NCBI GenBank assembly: GCA_029448655.1
Contig: JACCLO010000018.1
Span: forward strand, 310,001 to 374,000
Length of the DNA stretch: 64,000 nucleotides
Direction of reading: 5' to 3'
DNA from: Wolfiporia cocos
Lineage: Eukaryota > Basidiomycota > Agaricomycetes > Polyporales > Phaeolaceae
The position numbers and the translations under genes are program-made. This document shows, piece after piece, positions 55,746-64,000 of this stretch. A model generated the notes under the pieces. That model made no database searches. It worked only from the letters and a program-made list of their open reading frames with translations, and was not told the DNA's origin. Each line of letters opens with the position of its first letter. Within the stretch, counting starts at the first letter, position 1.

Positions 55746-56719
55746 ATACATGACTATACTAGTCTAGCTACAATTACAGGACCTGCTAGGTATATCTACG
55801 ATCTTGCACTTTGCTGATGCAACAAGAATATCAACTGGGATATCACCATACAAACCAGAGTGGTAACAACAAACATGAAGGGAGAGAGATGTAAGGGCGC
55901 ACAAACCAGTCAACAAATGACTGAACAATCCCATGCACTCATTGACACTGATCAACTTGTTGAAATTGATACAGTGAGCCCGAAGACAATCAGGCCAGTT
56001 GCACAGCATTGCGGCACAGGCAGAGGTCACCAATAAATCAGCAAGAGCAAGAGCAGCATCAGATTGCACTACAGAAGATGTTGAACCGGAGGAAGACAAA
56101 TGAGACAGGGTAGGATCATATCTGTCAACATTAGACATGGAAGGTGAGGTGAAGGAAGATGAGGAGCTATGGGAGGGAATTGGCGAGCAAGCTAAAAGAC
56201 ATCAGTGGACCAGAGATTGACAATAACATGGACATGCACAAGCAAGCAGAGATAGCAGTAGAGTCGCAACAGGGAATCAACGAATGTCCTTCTAAACTAA
56301 GAAGACCTCACACACCATTGTATTACAGCCATTTCAGGTGGATATGACATGACGCATTTTTTCAAGAGCATAATGGATTAGGAAATTCCCTTTTGGGAAG
56401 CACACTAAGGCGCGGCGCCCATGGCATGGACGTGCATTACCCACACTACTCCATTGTTCATGCAGACCTGGAGTGTGCTCTCAGAGTGAATGTATGCAGT
56501 GATATCAATGCTGTTCACATCCAGACGAGGTACTTTTTGCCCCCAGCCCAGGTTGAAGCTTCACTTGCCAGCTTGTTGTCACTGCCACTAGTAGAGTTTC
56601 AGTCACTGAGATTAATTTAGCAACTGTGCTTCATTAGCACTGTGCAGTTGCCCAAGTGCTCAGCTAGCACCGGAGAAATAACATTAATCTGTGTTGAGCA
56701 GATTGATTTCTAAAAATTA

Positions 56720-56800
56720 CACGAGATGGAATCGAACTGCAAGCCATAGCAATGCAATGAGCAGACATGAATTATACCATTACACTAAAAGGATTTGCTA
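56720..56800 (-). repeat. tRNA-derived SINE head, minus strand
   Basis: Read on the minus strand: A box 'TTAGTGTAATGGTATAATTC' (56786 downward) and B box 'GCAGTTCGATTCCATC', about 40 bases apart. D-arm and T-arm can fold; the anticodon arm is poor. Related to the copy at 57073. Confidence 0.6.
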
Positions 56801-57072
56801 GATCACAATTGTATTAATTATACCAAGAGTTTTTGCTCCCCCAAACTCTGGCCTAACAACCCCCCCACCCCCCCCCCCACCAAATCCTAAGCCCCCAGCC
56901 CTGATAGCTCTACATTGGGTGTAGAATTATGACTATAGTATACTTTTACTGTAGCTAGTGCTTCAACTGACCAATTTTTCAAAGCCAATGAATTACTTGA
57001 CATCAATTTTTTAATGGCCGAAAATTTTTCATTATTGGGTATATAGCATATGAAGAAGCCCACTTGCTGTAT

Positions 57073-57160
57073 TGCTCCTTGGTGTAGTGGTAAGCTCATG
57101 GACATCTTGTATGCTGGCCCTGCTGTTTGGAGGTTGAGAGTTCAATCCCTAATAGTGCAG
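57073..57160 (+). repeat. tRNA-derived SINE head, plus strand
   Basis: A box 'TTGGTGTAGTGGTAAGCTCA' (57080-57099) and B box 'GAGAGTTCAATCCCTAATAG' (57136-57155). Diverged, inverted relative of 56720-56800. Confidence 0.6.
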
Positions 57161-58350
57161 TTTATTTTATCAATTTGGTAGATTAATCTACAGATTGATA
57201 TGCACATGGGGAACTGCACAGTGCTAATGAAGCGCAGTTGCTAAATTAATCTCAGTGACTGAAGTCCCTCGCCACTAAGTGTGAAGCTTGCAGTCTTACT
57301 ATGCATTGGAATTTTCCATTTGGAGCTTGTCTCGCTTTTGGAAATTTTGTCTATTAGCGGCACAAAATGATGGAAGCCTATATGTACTTAGGTGACCTTA
57401 TATGGCGGTTCAATGCATGCAACCACTTATGGAGCTCTGTGGGCTGCTCAGTGGTGCTGTCCTCATTGAAATCCTCAGGCTGGTCAAGATAATAGAAGGT
57501 GAGCCATCGGCAGGCATTTGGGAGTAGCAATATAATAGCAGATGCACAAAGTGAGTTGTCCATGCCATTGCGTGTGCGCCTTAGCATGCTTCCCAAAAGG
57601 GAATTTCCTAATCTGTCATGCTCTCAAAAAAACGTGTATGTCATATTCACCCAAAATGGCTGTAAGGCAGCACAAGACGCTGTGATCCAATCTGCTTCAA
57701 GGGCGATATCAAATGGCTGGAATTGTGCCATGGACATTGATAATGAAGAACAATACCATCCTCCTGGGGTGGGAATGACGACAGGGCCAGATCCAAAGGC
57801 CTCTGCAATGCCTCCAGAGACAGATACAGTGTGAGGGATGTTGTTCAAACAAGCGAAAGATGACGATCTTACGGAAACAGCCATATCACAGTCAATTCAA
57901 CAATGCAGGGATTCCAGCATAAGATCCAGGATGCAGATTCTGAGTGCAGTTAGTGACCTGCACACGTGACCAGTGACTTGAGGGCAGGAAATCTCGCACC
58001 GATCAGTATTTTTCGCGGACGATCATCCGTCTCGGATAGGGCAGGGCGCTCGTGCGGCAAAAACCCACTACTTACGTAGCGGGGATTTACGCTAGAATCT
58101 ACGTCAGGCTGTTCGCCAGGTCGAATAGATTTATGATGATAGTCTCGGGGGCAATATAGATAATGGCGCATATAGACAATCGCGATTGGCATCACGCTGC
58201 AGCTGGCCATTGCCAGTGACCCAATAAACGTTGCATCGATCATCGCAAGACGGAAGTATGAGCATCATCTCCTATATCCAGATTCTAATCCGGTAGCGTG
58301 GCCATGGATGGTGAGCGAAAGTTGCTGTAATTGGTAAGCCTGAAGGATAT

Positions 58351-58400
58351 TAGGTCGCATCTCGCATTCGCATCTCGCATTCGCATCTCGCATCTCGCAT
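58351..58400. repeat. Tandem repeat GCATCTCGCATTC
   Basis: Units of 13 bases (GCATCTCGCATTC) and a shortened 8-base unit (GCATCTCG) repeat about four times. Confidence 0.8.
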
Positions 58401-59469
58401 TCCTATGGCCTTCTCCGTCCCGAGCTCCATATACGTTAGTTACAGCACCCGACGCACTAACTCCCACCCTGAGTACTATACTGATATCGGATAATCGGCG
58501 GACTTAGGTGACAAGTGCAGAAGGGAGAGATATTCGGCGTCGAACGACAACTGACCGAGACTCCTGCGGTGAGGTACGCTACTCAGGTCATCAGCTCGCA
58601 GCTCAGTCCCTCTTCATCAGATATCTGCAATGAGGAGTATGTCATCAGCAGATGTTGATTGCCGTTTACACTGTGGCTCCGGGAATCTTTGCGAACATAC
58701 CATTCGTCGAGGCTTCAATCAAGGCTTCAGCTTCAATCACCATGCCTCCCATTGTAATTCAATGTTCGTCACGTGTGAAAGAAAAATCCGAGGGTATCGC
58801 TCTGGCAATAGTCGATAAATATTTATCCACAGACGCAGTCGCATCATGATCACGGCAAGCAGCAAGGTCACTCAGGAACACCCGAAACAGGTAAAAAATC
58901 ACTTGCGTTCGTTCTGTCCGATGAGATATCCTTGCGTATAGGGTCCTTCCATCCCGATTCGCACACTTCCGTTCCGACGATGATGAATGTTCTGACCCTG
59001 ACCCGGTAGTGCTTGACACATGCTCACCTCGTCATGCGAACATGTCATCCATTCTGCCCTAAATTCGCATGCGAAGGATGTTCCGGGCAAGACAATCTGG
59101 AAAAGACCGACCGAAGGTGAAGTGAGAGGCGCACCTAATCGCAAGGCGTGATTTCCACAGCTCTCTTGCCAAATCTGTGCGATTACCGATGGTCGTCTTA
59201 CCATCTCTGGCTGCTCAAACTACGAGTGAGCTCTCGGCTGGAACACAACCCTGTTTCACTCACAGACTCAAATGTGTTGCCATTATGGCAAGCATGGCAT
59301 AGAGAACTCCCGGACGCGGGGAGACGGGTGTGCTTAAGCTCGCGAGTCGCTATTCACGCTGGTAATAGTAAATCGTGGGCTAGCCGTTTGCACCTTGGCT
59401 GACCCGCTTCATGGCGAACAACATGGAATCACACACAGCGGGATCGTGCAAGTGAGTCAGGTTCCCTTT

Positions 59470-59492
59470 TTAGGGAGCACGAGCGTGAGTCT
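59470..59492. repeat. AGCGTGAGTC motif copy
   Basis: 'TTTTTAGGGAGCACGAGCGTGAGTC' spans about 59467-59491, matching the cluster at 22822-22915, which also has 'CCCTTTTTAGGGGACCCGAG'. Confidence 0.6.
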
Positions 59493-59655
59493 GCCTAGAT
59501 TCATAGATTCAGCAACTGCGGACACGTGCCTAGTCGTAGTGTGTCGTGTCGTTGTTCTCATCCTGGATCGTTATCATTCTCATAAATACAGCAAAAAGTA
59601 TGTATGTTATTCGTTGTGCATTTCGGTCCGCTGAAGTGTCTACAGAAATGTTCCC

Positions 59656-61748
59656 ATGCTCCCCCTAGAACCTGTTCCTGCCGCCATTCTCACGCTGTCT
59701 CACCGCGCACCGTCTCTTCAGCCGTCTCCGCACGTACCGCCCCCTCAGCCGTCTCCCTCCACACCCTCATCCCCGCTGCCCTTGTCTTCACTCCCTCTAC
59801 CTCAGTCCACGTCTTCATCGCCTCTCAGTCCATTCAATCTCGTCGATAACGTTAGGGGGGTGCAGCTTCCGGCAACAAATGAGACGGTGGTTTGGAGAAA
59901 TGGGTACCACACTGTCTTACCTCATTGGCATCATGATGCCAGCTTTGTCACGCTCCTGTCCACAGCGCCTGCAGCTGGACCAGAGTCACCGAACTTCTTG
60001 TTCCTTGAGAAGTCTATGCCTTCTTCCGATCTCAGGCAGCATATTCGTGAAGGGCTCGCACGTGGGAAAATGGTAGTCATACGAGATTGTCAAGACGTGA
60101 GCAATTTCACGTTCAATGAAGAAGGGTTGAGGAACGAGTTCAACCTCTTCTCTAATACCCGTGTAGACATACACGGTGAGCCTCCGTTGCTTACATACAT
60201 ACGCACATCCTCTAATTCACATCTCAGACCTGTACAAACGTGCAGAGGACTTCTCAAATCCATATGTGAAGGGCACTATACATGACGTGCTCAAAACGCT
60301 GCACGACCCCGCCCAATCCCAATACGTTCTCGCGTGTTACAACGCACAACAAGGCCTTCCGTCTGGACTCCAGTGAGTTTCACATCACAGTTTCTGTTCC
60401 AGTACTGACTGGTTTAGAACGCTGGACGATGGTCTGACTATTGGATGGAACCAGACCTTCGTTGACTTCCCAGTCTCGAATCAGCTCGTTCACCCCGACA
60501 ATTTTCTTGTTCGCGGCTGGGCCCTCCTGCATTGTGCAGGTGTCACAACGTACCCGCACCACGACGCTGATGGTGCCAACACTTGGATCTTAGGGTATTC
60601 CGGCATCAAGCTTTGGGTTGTCATCAACCCAAAACCTGAGAAGCAAAACTTGCCTCGTTCGGAGTGGCGTAAACTCGTATTGGATCTCACGAGTTTTGAC
60701 AAGTATTCCGGTGAGGATCGTGTCGCAATCGATGATATCTGTGATTTAGAGGTCCTTGACATAAGACCGGGTGATCTTGTGTAAGTTTTCTTCTGTTTTG
60801 ATCGGTTTATACTTCATGTGCAAGCTTCAGCTTCCAGCCTGCAGGCCAGCTTCATGCGGTCTATACGCCAACGGCTTCCTTCACGGTCGGCGGGCATTTT
60901 TTTCAATACAACACCCTTCACTTGACGGAGTTGTCGCGACATGTTGACAACCTCTATGGAGTTTACGCTACCAACCAGGAACATGGACATGCGCTGGATA
61001 CCCTGAATCGCATGGCACTCGCCCTCCCGAGGAATTGGAAGTTCATCAGTAAGCAACTGCCTTTTTTAAGATATGTTCTACGTGGTGACATACATATTGT
61101 CTAGCAATTGGCAAGAGGGCCTTTGTGGCCCTAGCAGCAATGCTCCACAATCCCGCCGCATACGAATGCGACAACCCCGTGATCAACGGACAGCGCAAGC
61201 ATCGCATGCCCTATGCGTCCTTCACGATCGTCGGGAAACGAATCATTGACGCAGGCTTACGTGTGCTGGGCCTCAAACCAAGCAATCTCACCCACTACCT
61301 TGGGCTTGGCGATAGATCTGATCCTGGCAAGCCGGTCGATTTTGGCGACGCGTTCAAGCCGTGGCAACAGTTTGAAGAGACGGATGAGTGGACAGATAAG
61401 AAGATCGTCGAGACGGAACAGAAAGAACAGAAAGAACGGACTCTGGCACGGCGCAAATCACAAGCTCACACCGCGCCTGCCCGTCAGTCAGAGCGTATAC
61501 GCGAGCAGCAATCCGTGACATCGACATCGACATCTACCTCTGCCGATAGATGGACTCGCGACAAGCATCAAACACCTTATAACCCGAAGCAACCGAGAAC
61601 TGTGCAGCACGACGTCGAGCGCTCTCCTCTCGTGATCTTTGTGCCCCCATTGCAACATCCGCATGCACATGGACTGGGCAATGGGCGGAGGGATGTGCTG
61701 GTCGATGGGGGTAACCAGTCTAGCGATCTAAGCAGTCTCGAAGACTGA
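59656..61748 (+). CDS. JmjC-domain protein
   Basis: Five exons: 59656-60175, 60228-60372, 60418-60780, 60831-61048, 61105-61748; introns 45-56 bases, all GT-AG, phases consistent; 629 residues, no lesion. N-terminal 80 residues are Pro/Ser-rich. The jelly-roll JmjC fold spans about residues 190-390: iron ligands 'YPHHDADG' (His-x-Asp near residue 268) and 'FQPAGQLHAVYTP' (His near 350), with 'GIKLWVVINP' and 'FTVGGHFFQY' as core strands. JmjC enzymes use Fe(II) and 2-oxoglutarate, many as histone demethylases. No PHD, JmjN or other reader is seen; the C-terminal 130 residues are charged and disordered. Genes of this type are common in mushroom genomes; the substrate is unknown. Confidence 0.88.
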
Positions 61749-62778
61749 GTATCACGTAACACGGCAGCATTGGATGCTTTCATTCTCGGTGACGATTTAT
61801 GTGTATGGTTACTGTCTGTACACCATCTGTCCATACATCATTCGCATGTATACGGTTAGCGTCTGCATATCACTGTTCGTAGATCAGAAGCCAACCGGGT
61901 AAAACTAACCAGGACTCCTGGCTGAGTATACTAAGATACCCAAAAATACTCGCAGATACTCGGATGTACCAGCCATTGGTTTGCCAATCAACCAGAAAAT
62001 GACAATACCGTATGTCCTGATGTTTATATGTGGTGCCCCACAACACATGCGGCTATGGTGCGGGACACCTAGTTACCGCCACTTTTGTACAACCAGAATA
62101 GCACCTGGTCGTTTGGATCGACTTCTTGTTCTCCTCTCCAAGATGCTCCGTTTGCGTAGAGAATCAATCCTATCAGACAGCCTGCCCCGCAGCCCAAAAT
62201 TGACGAAGATACTTCCGAAGACGGCTCAAATCTGACCACATCTCAGATTTAGACACCCCACTCACCTCGGCTTGCCTGCGGCTCCACAAAGCGGCTAATT
62301 CCTGAGACGGTGACTTGCGCAAGGCCAAACTTGAAGCTTCATATCTCGCCCATGCGTTAGACTCACCATGGGATAGAGAATTGCACGATATTTCGTCACA
62401 TGTGGTTCCTGCCGACCATCAGATCTCAAAAAGTTTGGGGTCGCATTGTTCGAAGTCACGAAGATCCAGAACTAATGTGAGATCTGAAGCCGATGTAAGA
62501 CCGGCCGCATGTGAATCGTATAGCCGAGTGGCTTCTTGCTCCACGATCCATAGAATATGCAATTGCTTACGTGCACACGAAACCAGAAGTGCAGCGCCCG
62601 TTGTCTCCGTGCCCGTTCTGCATGACTTCTAGGGAGCCCAAGCGTGAGTCAGGCGTCCGTACGTATAGAGGCCATCAGGTGTCAGTATCAAGCCCACACT
62701 AGAATCGTCTGTGACGTACTAAAGATTGATTCTGTTTTATGGCACAATCAATGTATGGCTTCAACCACATAGATTACA
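61749..62778. other. Intergenic stretch with repeats
   Basis: No supported gene. 62283-62625 matches 26205-26675 and 26890 in pieces; an AGCGTGAGTC motif is at 62632-62653. Confidence 0.45.
62338..62625 (+). repeat. Dispersed repeat, direct copy of 26205-26675
   Basis: Same two blocks as described for 26205-26675, with a shorter spacer. Just upstream (62279-62330), 'CTCCACAAAGCGGCTAAT' and 'TTGCGCAAGGCCAAA' match the sequence flanking the palindrome at 26955. Confidence 0.8.
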
Positions 62779-63693
62779 GTACCTCGCGATGCAGGTGCAT
62801 ACACGCGCTGTCCCATGGGATGTCCCATGGGCTCGTCCTCAAGCTCATGGCGCTGCCAAATTCGCATCCGCTGGGAGTTCGAGCCGAACGGGCAGCGTGC
62901 GGCGCGCGTCACTGAAATGCCATTCGGCGGAGTGATATGCGACAAGGCAGATGTGGAACTCATGCTGCGCCGCGCGCAGGCGGCCGTCTTGAATCCCAAA
63001 GTACCTGCAGAAAAGTTGCTGCAGCTGAGCTCAGAGGCATTGCAGAATCGCGCTGCAGAGAGGGCGCTACCATTCTGAAGAATGCTGTGTGCATTGATTT
63101 GTCTGGGCCGACGGTCACAGACTTGTCATTTGTGGGTCTACCAGGTACGGCTTGAGCATTTGTTATGTTTCGTAAGGCGCTTAGTCCGAAACAGGTATCA
63201 TACAGAACGCAGATTGGTTGAAGTTGAAATTTCACAACGATACAAATACACAGATGATATTAATATTGACAATCAAAAGGCCGCTAGACTAGCTAGATAA
63301 GTCGGCCAGACAGGTATCCGTATAATTGGTGCGTCTACATCCAGATGCATTGTTCCTTCTCAATAAGCAGTCTCTTACTCATCGTTCAGGCGTCCTCACC
63401 AAGCCCGACACCCTCCTCCCGGCGGGGGCGACTAAGTCGCGCGAGCTCTGGCTTGAAGTACTTGAAGACAGGAGTGCGGCTCACCGGCTTGCGCATGGTT
63501 ACTTCTGCACACGTCAACCAGACGATGCGGAGTGCGCCGCAGGTATTACTGCCGCAGAGGCACACGCGGCGGAGGCGCGCTTCTTCGCAACCACTAGCCC
63601 ATGGGAATCGCACCACTCATCAAAACCGCCTTGGAACGGAGAAGCTGGTGGATACGCTAAACGAGCTGTTGACCAGGTTGATTGTGGTGCGAG
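62779..63693 (+). pseudogene. Dynamin-type GTPase fragment
   Basis: Readable pieces in order: 'VPRDAGAYTRCPMG' (62779-62820, the region just after the P-loop), 'MPFGGVICDKADVELMLRRA', 'KNAVCIDLSGPTVTDLSFVG' then LPG (G3 region, Asp of DLPG is Gly), an intron (about 63147-63195), 'IIQNAD', 'NQKAARLAR', TAA at 63298-63300, 'VLTKPDTL' (G4 motif, 63384-63407) and 'HGYFCTRQPDDAE'. Lesions: a one-base deletion near 63072, frame changes in the 63200s and near 63600, and the TAA. The P-loop exon and the stalk are absent. Dynamins sever membranes; this copy cannot. Confidence 0.85.
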
Positions 63694-63734
63694 CAGTATA
63701 GATCCTTCTGCAGTACCAAGCGCAGTAGGCGTCG

Positions 63735-64000
63735 TGGCCCATACGCGATCGTGTGACCCACGCACGTCGCGTCGCGTCGCGTCGAACACGCGCACGCGCG
63801 CACCATGCGGCGCTAATTACAACTCTCGACAGTCTATAAGCCTGCTAAAGGCTGTTTCCATTACGTTCCACGCATGCAGATTATTCAGCGCGATTGTCTT
63901 GGTTTCAAGAAAATGAATCGGCCGTTGATCCTCATCCTGCCGCGATGCCAATCAATGGCGCGGGGTGGCTCAGCAGCGGAAAGCGGTACCGCTGGCATAT
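63735..64000 (-). repeat. Inverted repeat, right arm, cut by window edge
   Basis: Reverse complement of 25757-26024, nearly without differences. It begins right after the dynamin fragment and continues past the window end. Confidence 0.9.

Larger units (their letters stand above)
56318..57666. repeat. Fold-back element, arms of about 350-470 bases
   Basis: The left arm (56318-56660) contains 'GATTAGGAAATTCCCTTTTG' (56378) and 'GAGATTAATTTAGCAACTG' (56608); both return as reverse complements in the right arm (57595-57615 and 57226-57244). The arms are diverged. Each arm is followed inward by a tRNA-like SINE head, so the unit looks like an inverted duplication of one composite segment. Confidence 0.8.
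55236..59655. other. Gene-poor stretch with fold-back element
   Basis: No supported gene. Holds an internally repetitive block (55545-55745), a fold-back structure (56318-57666) with tRNA-like SINE heads, a C-rich tract (56859-56881) and a small tandem repeat (58351-58400). A 124-residue minus frame (56138-55764) is open but unrecognised. Confidence 0.45.

Noticed and set aside
56859..56881. Telomere-like or G-quadruplex element (C-rich tract)
   Set aside because: A simple C run with single A breaks, no repeated telomere unit.
1..64000. CRISPR array, rRNA operon or bacterial-type operons
   Set aside because: No regularly spaced repeats of that type, no rRNA cores; genes have spliceosomal introns.

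Overview
The window looks like nuclear DNA of a basidiomycete, most likely an Agaricomycete. Evidence: genes with many short (about 46-60 base, occasionally 150 base) GT-AG introns and CTAAC/CTGAC-like branch points, fungal-type FunK1 kinases in several copies, a JmjC gene of fungal type, chromodomain Ty3/Gypsy elements, a Helitron with a Pif1-type helicase, and many hAT-like elements. Most of the 64 kb is mobile or decayed DNA. Only four loci have long reading frames that run through without a lesion: a Cdc6-like gene lacking its ATPase core (12.1-13.5 kb), a FunK1 kinase (19.5-22.2 kb), a RanBP2-zinc-finger nucleoporin-like gene (44.4-47.6 kb, minus strand) and a JmjC gene (59.7-61.7 kb).

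Layout. 1-5.3 kb: the 3' part of a chromodomain Gypsy element, broken by eight in-frame TGA codons and two nested solo LTRs. 5.3-12.1 kb: no convincing genes; tRNA-like SINE, tandem repeat, LTR-like sequences and a hAT-like element rich in GAACC palindromes. 12.1-15.5 kb: fragments of conserved genes (Cdc6, an adenylate-cyclase-like leucine-rich repeat, Brr2 helicase) side by side, at least two of them keeping introns. 15.9-24.9 kb: three FunK1 kinase loci (decayed, intact, and a C-lobe remnant). 24.9-29.5 kb: repeats and palindromes. 29.5-35.2 kb and 50.5-55.2 kb: two arms of a recent inverted duplication of a FunK1 gene, each arm broken by different transposons (solo LTR plus hAT on the left; solo LTR plus a TRIM on the right). 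Between the arms: a minus-strand gene of unknown family split by a hAT MITE, a Helitron with one single-base frameshift, the nucleoporin-like gene, and an inverted pair of a 313-base repeat. 55.2-59.6 kb: fold-back element with tRNA-derived SINE heads. 59.7-61.7 kb: JmjC gene. 62.8-63.7 kb: dynamin GTPase pseudogene. 63.7-64.0 kb: inverted copy of 25.76-26.02 kb that runs off the window.

The most useful content is a layered insertion history with clean target-site duplications (5 bp for LTR elements, 8 bp for hAT). It allows relative dating: FunK1 inverted duplication first, independent insertions into each arm afterwards. The least explained coding content is the minus-strand protein family divergent from the Helitron (35.8-37.7 kb) and a small multi-exon reading frame carried inside a hAT-like element (33.3-33.7 kb). 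Database searches were not possible; family names rest on motifs recognised by eye.
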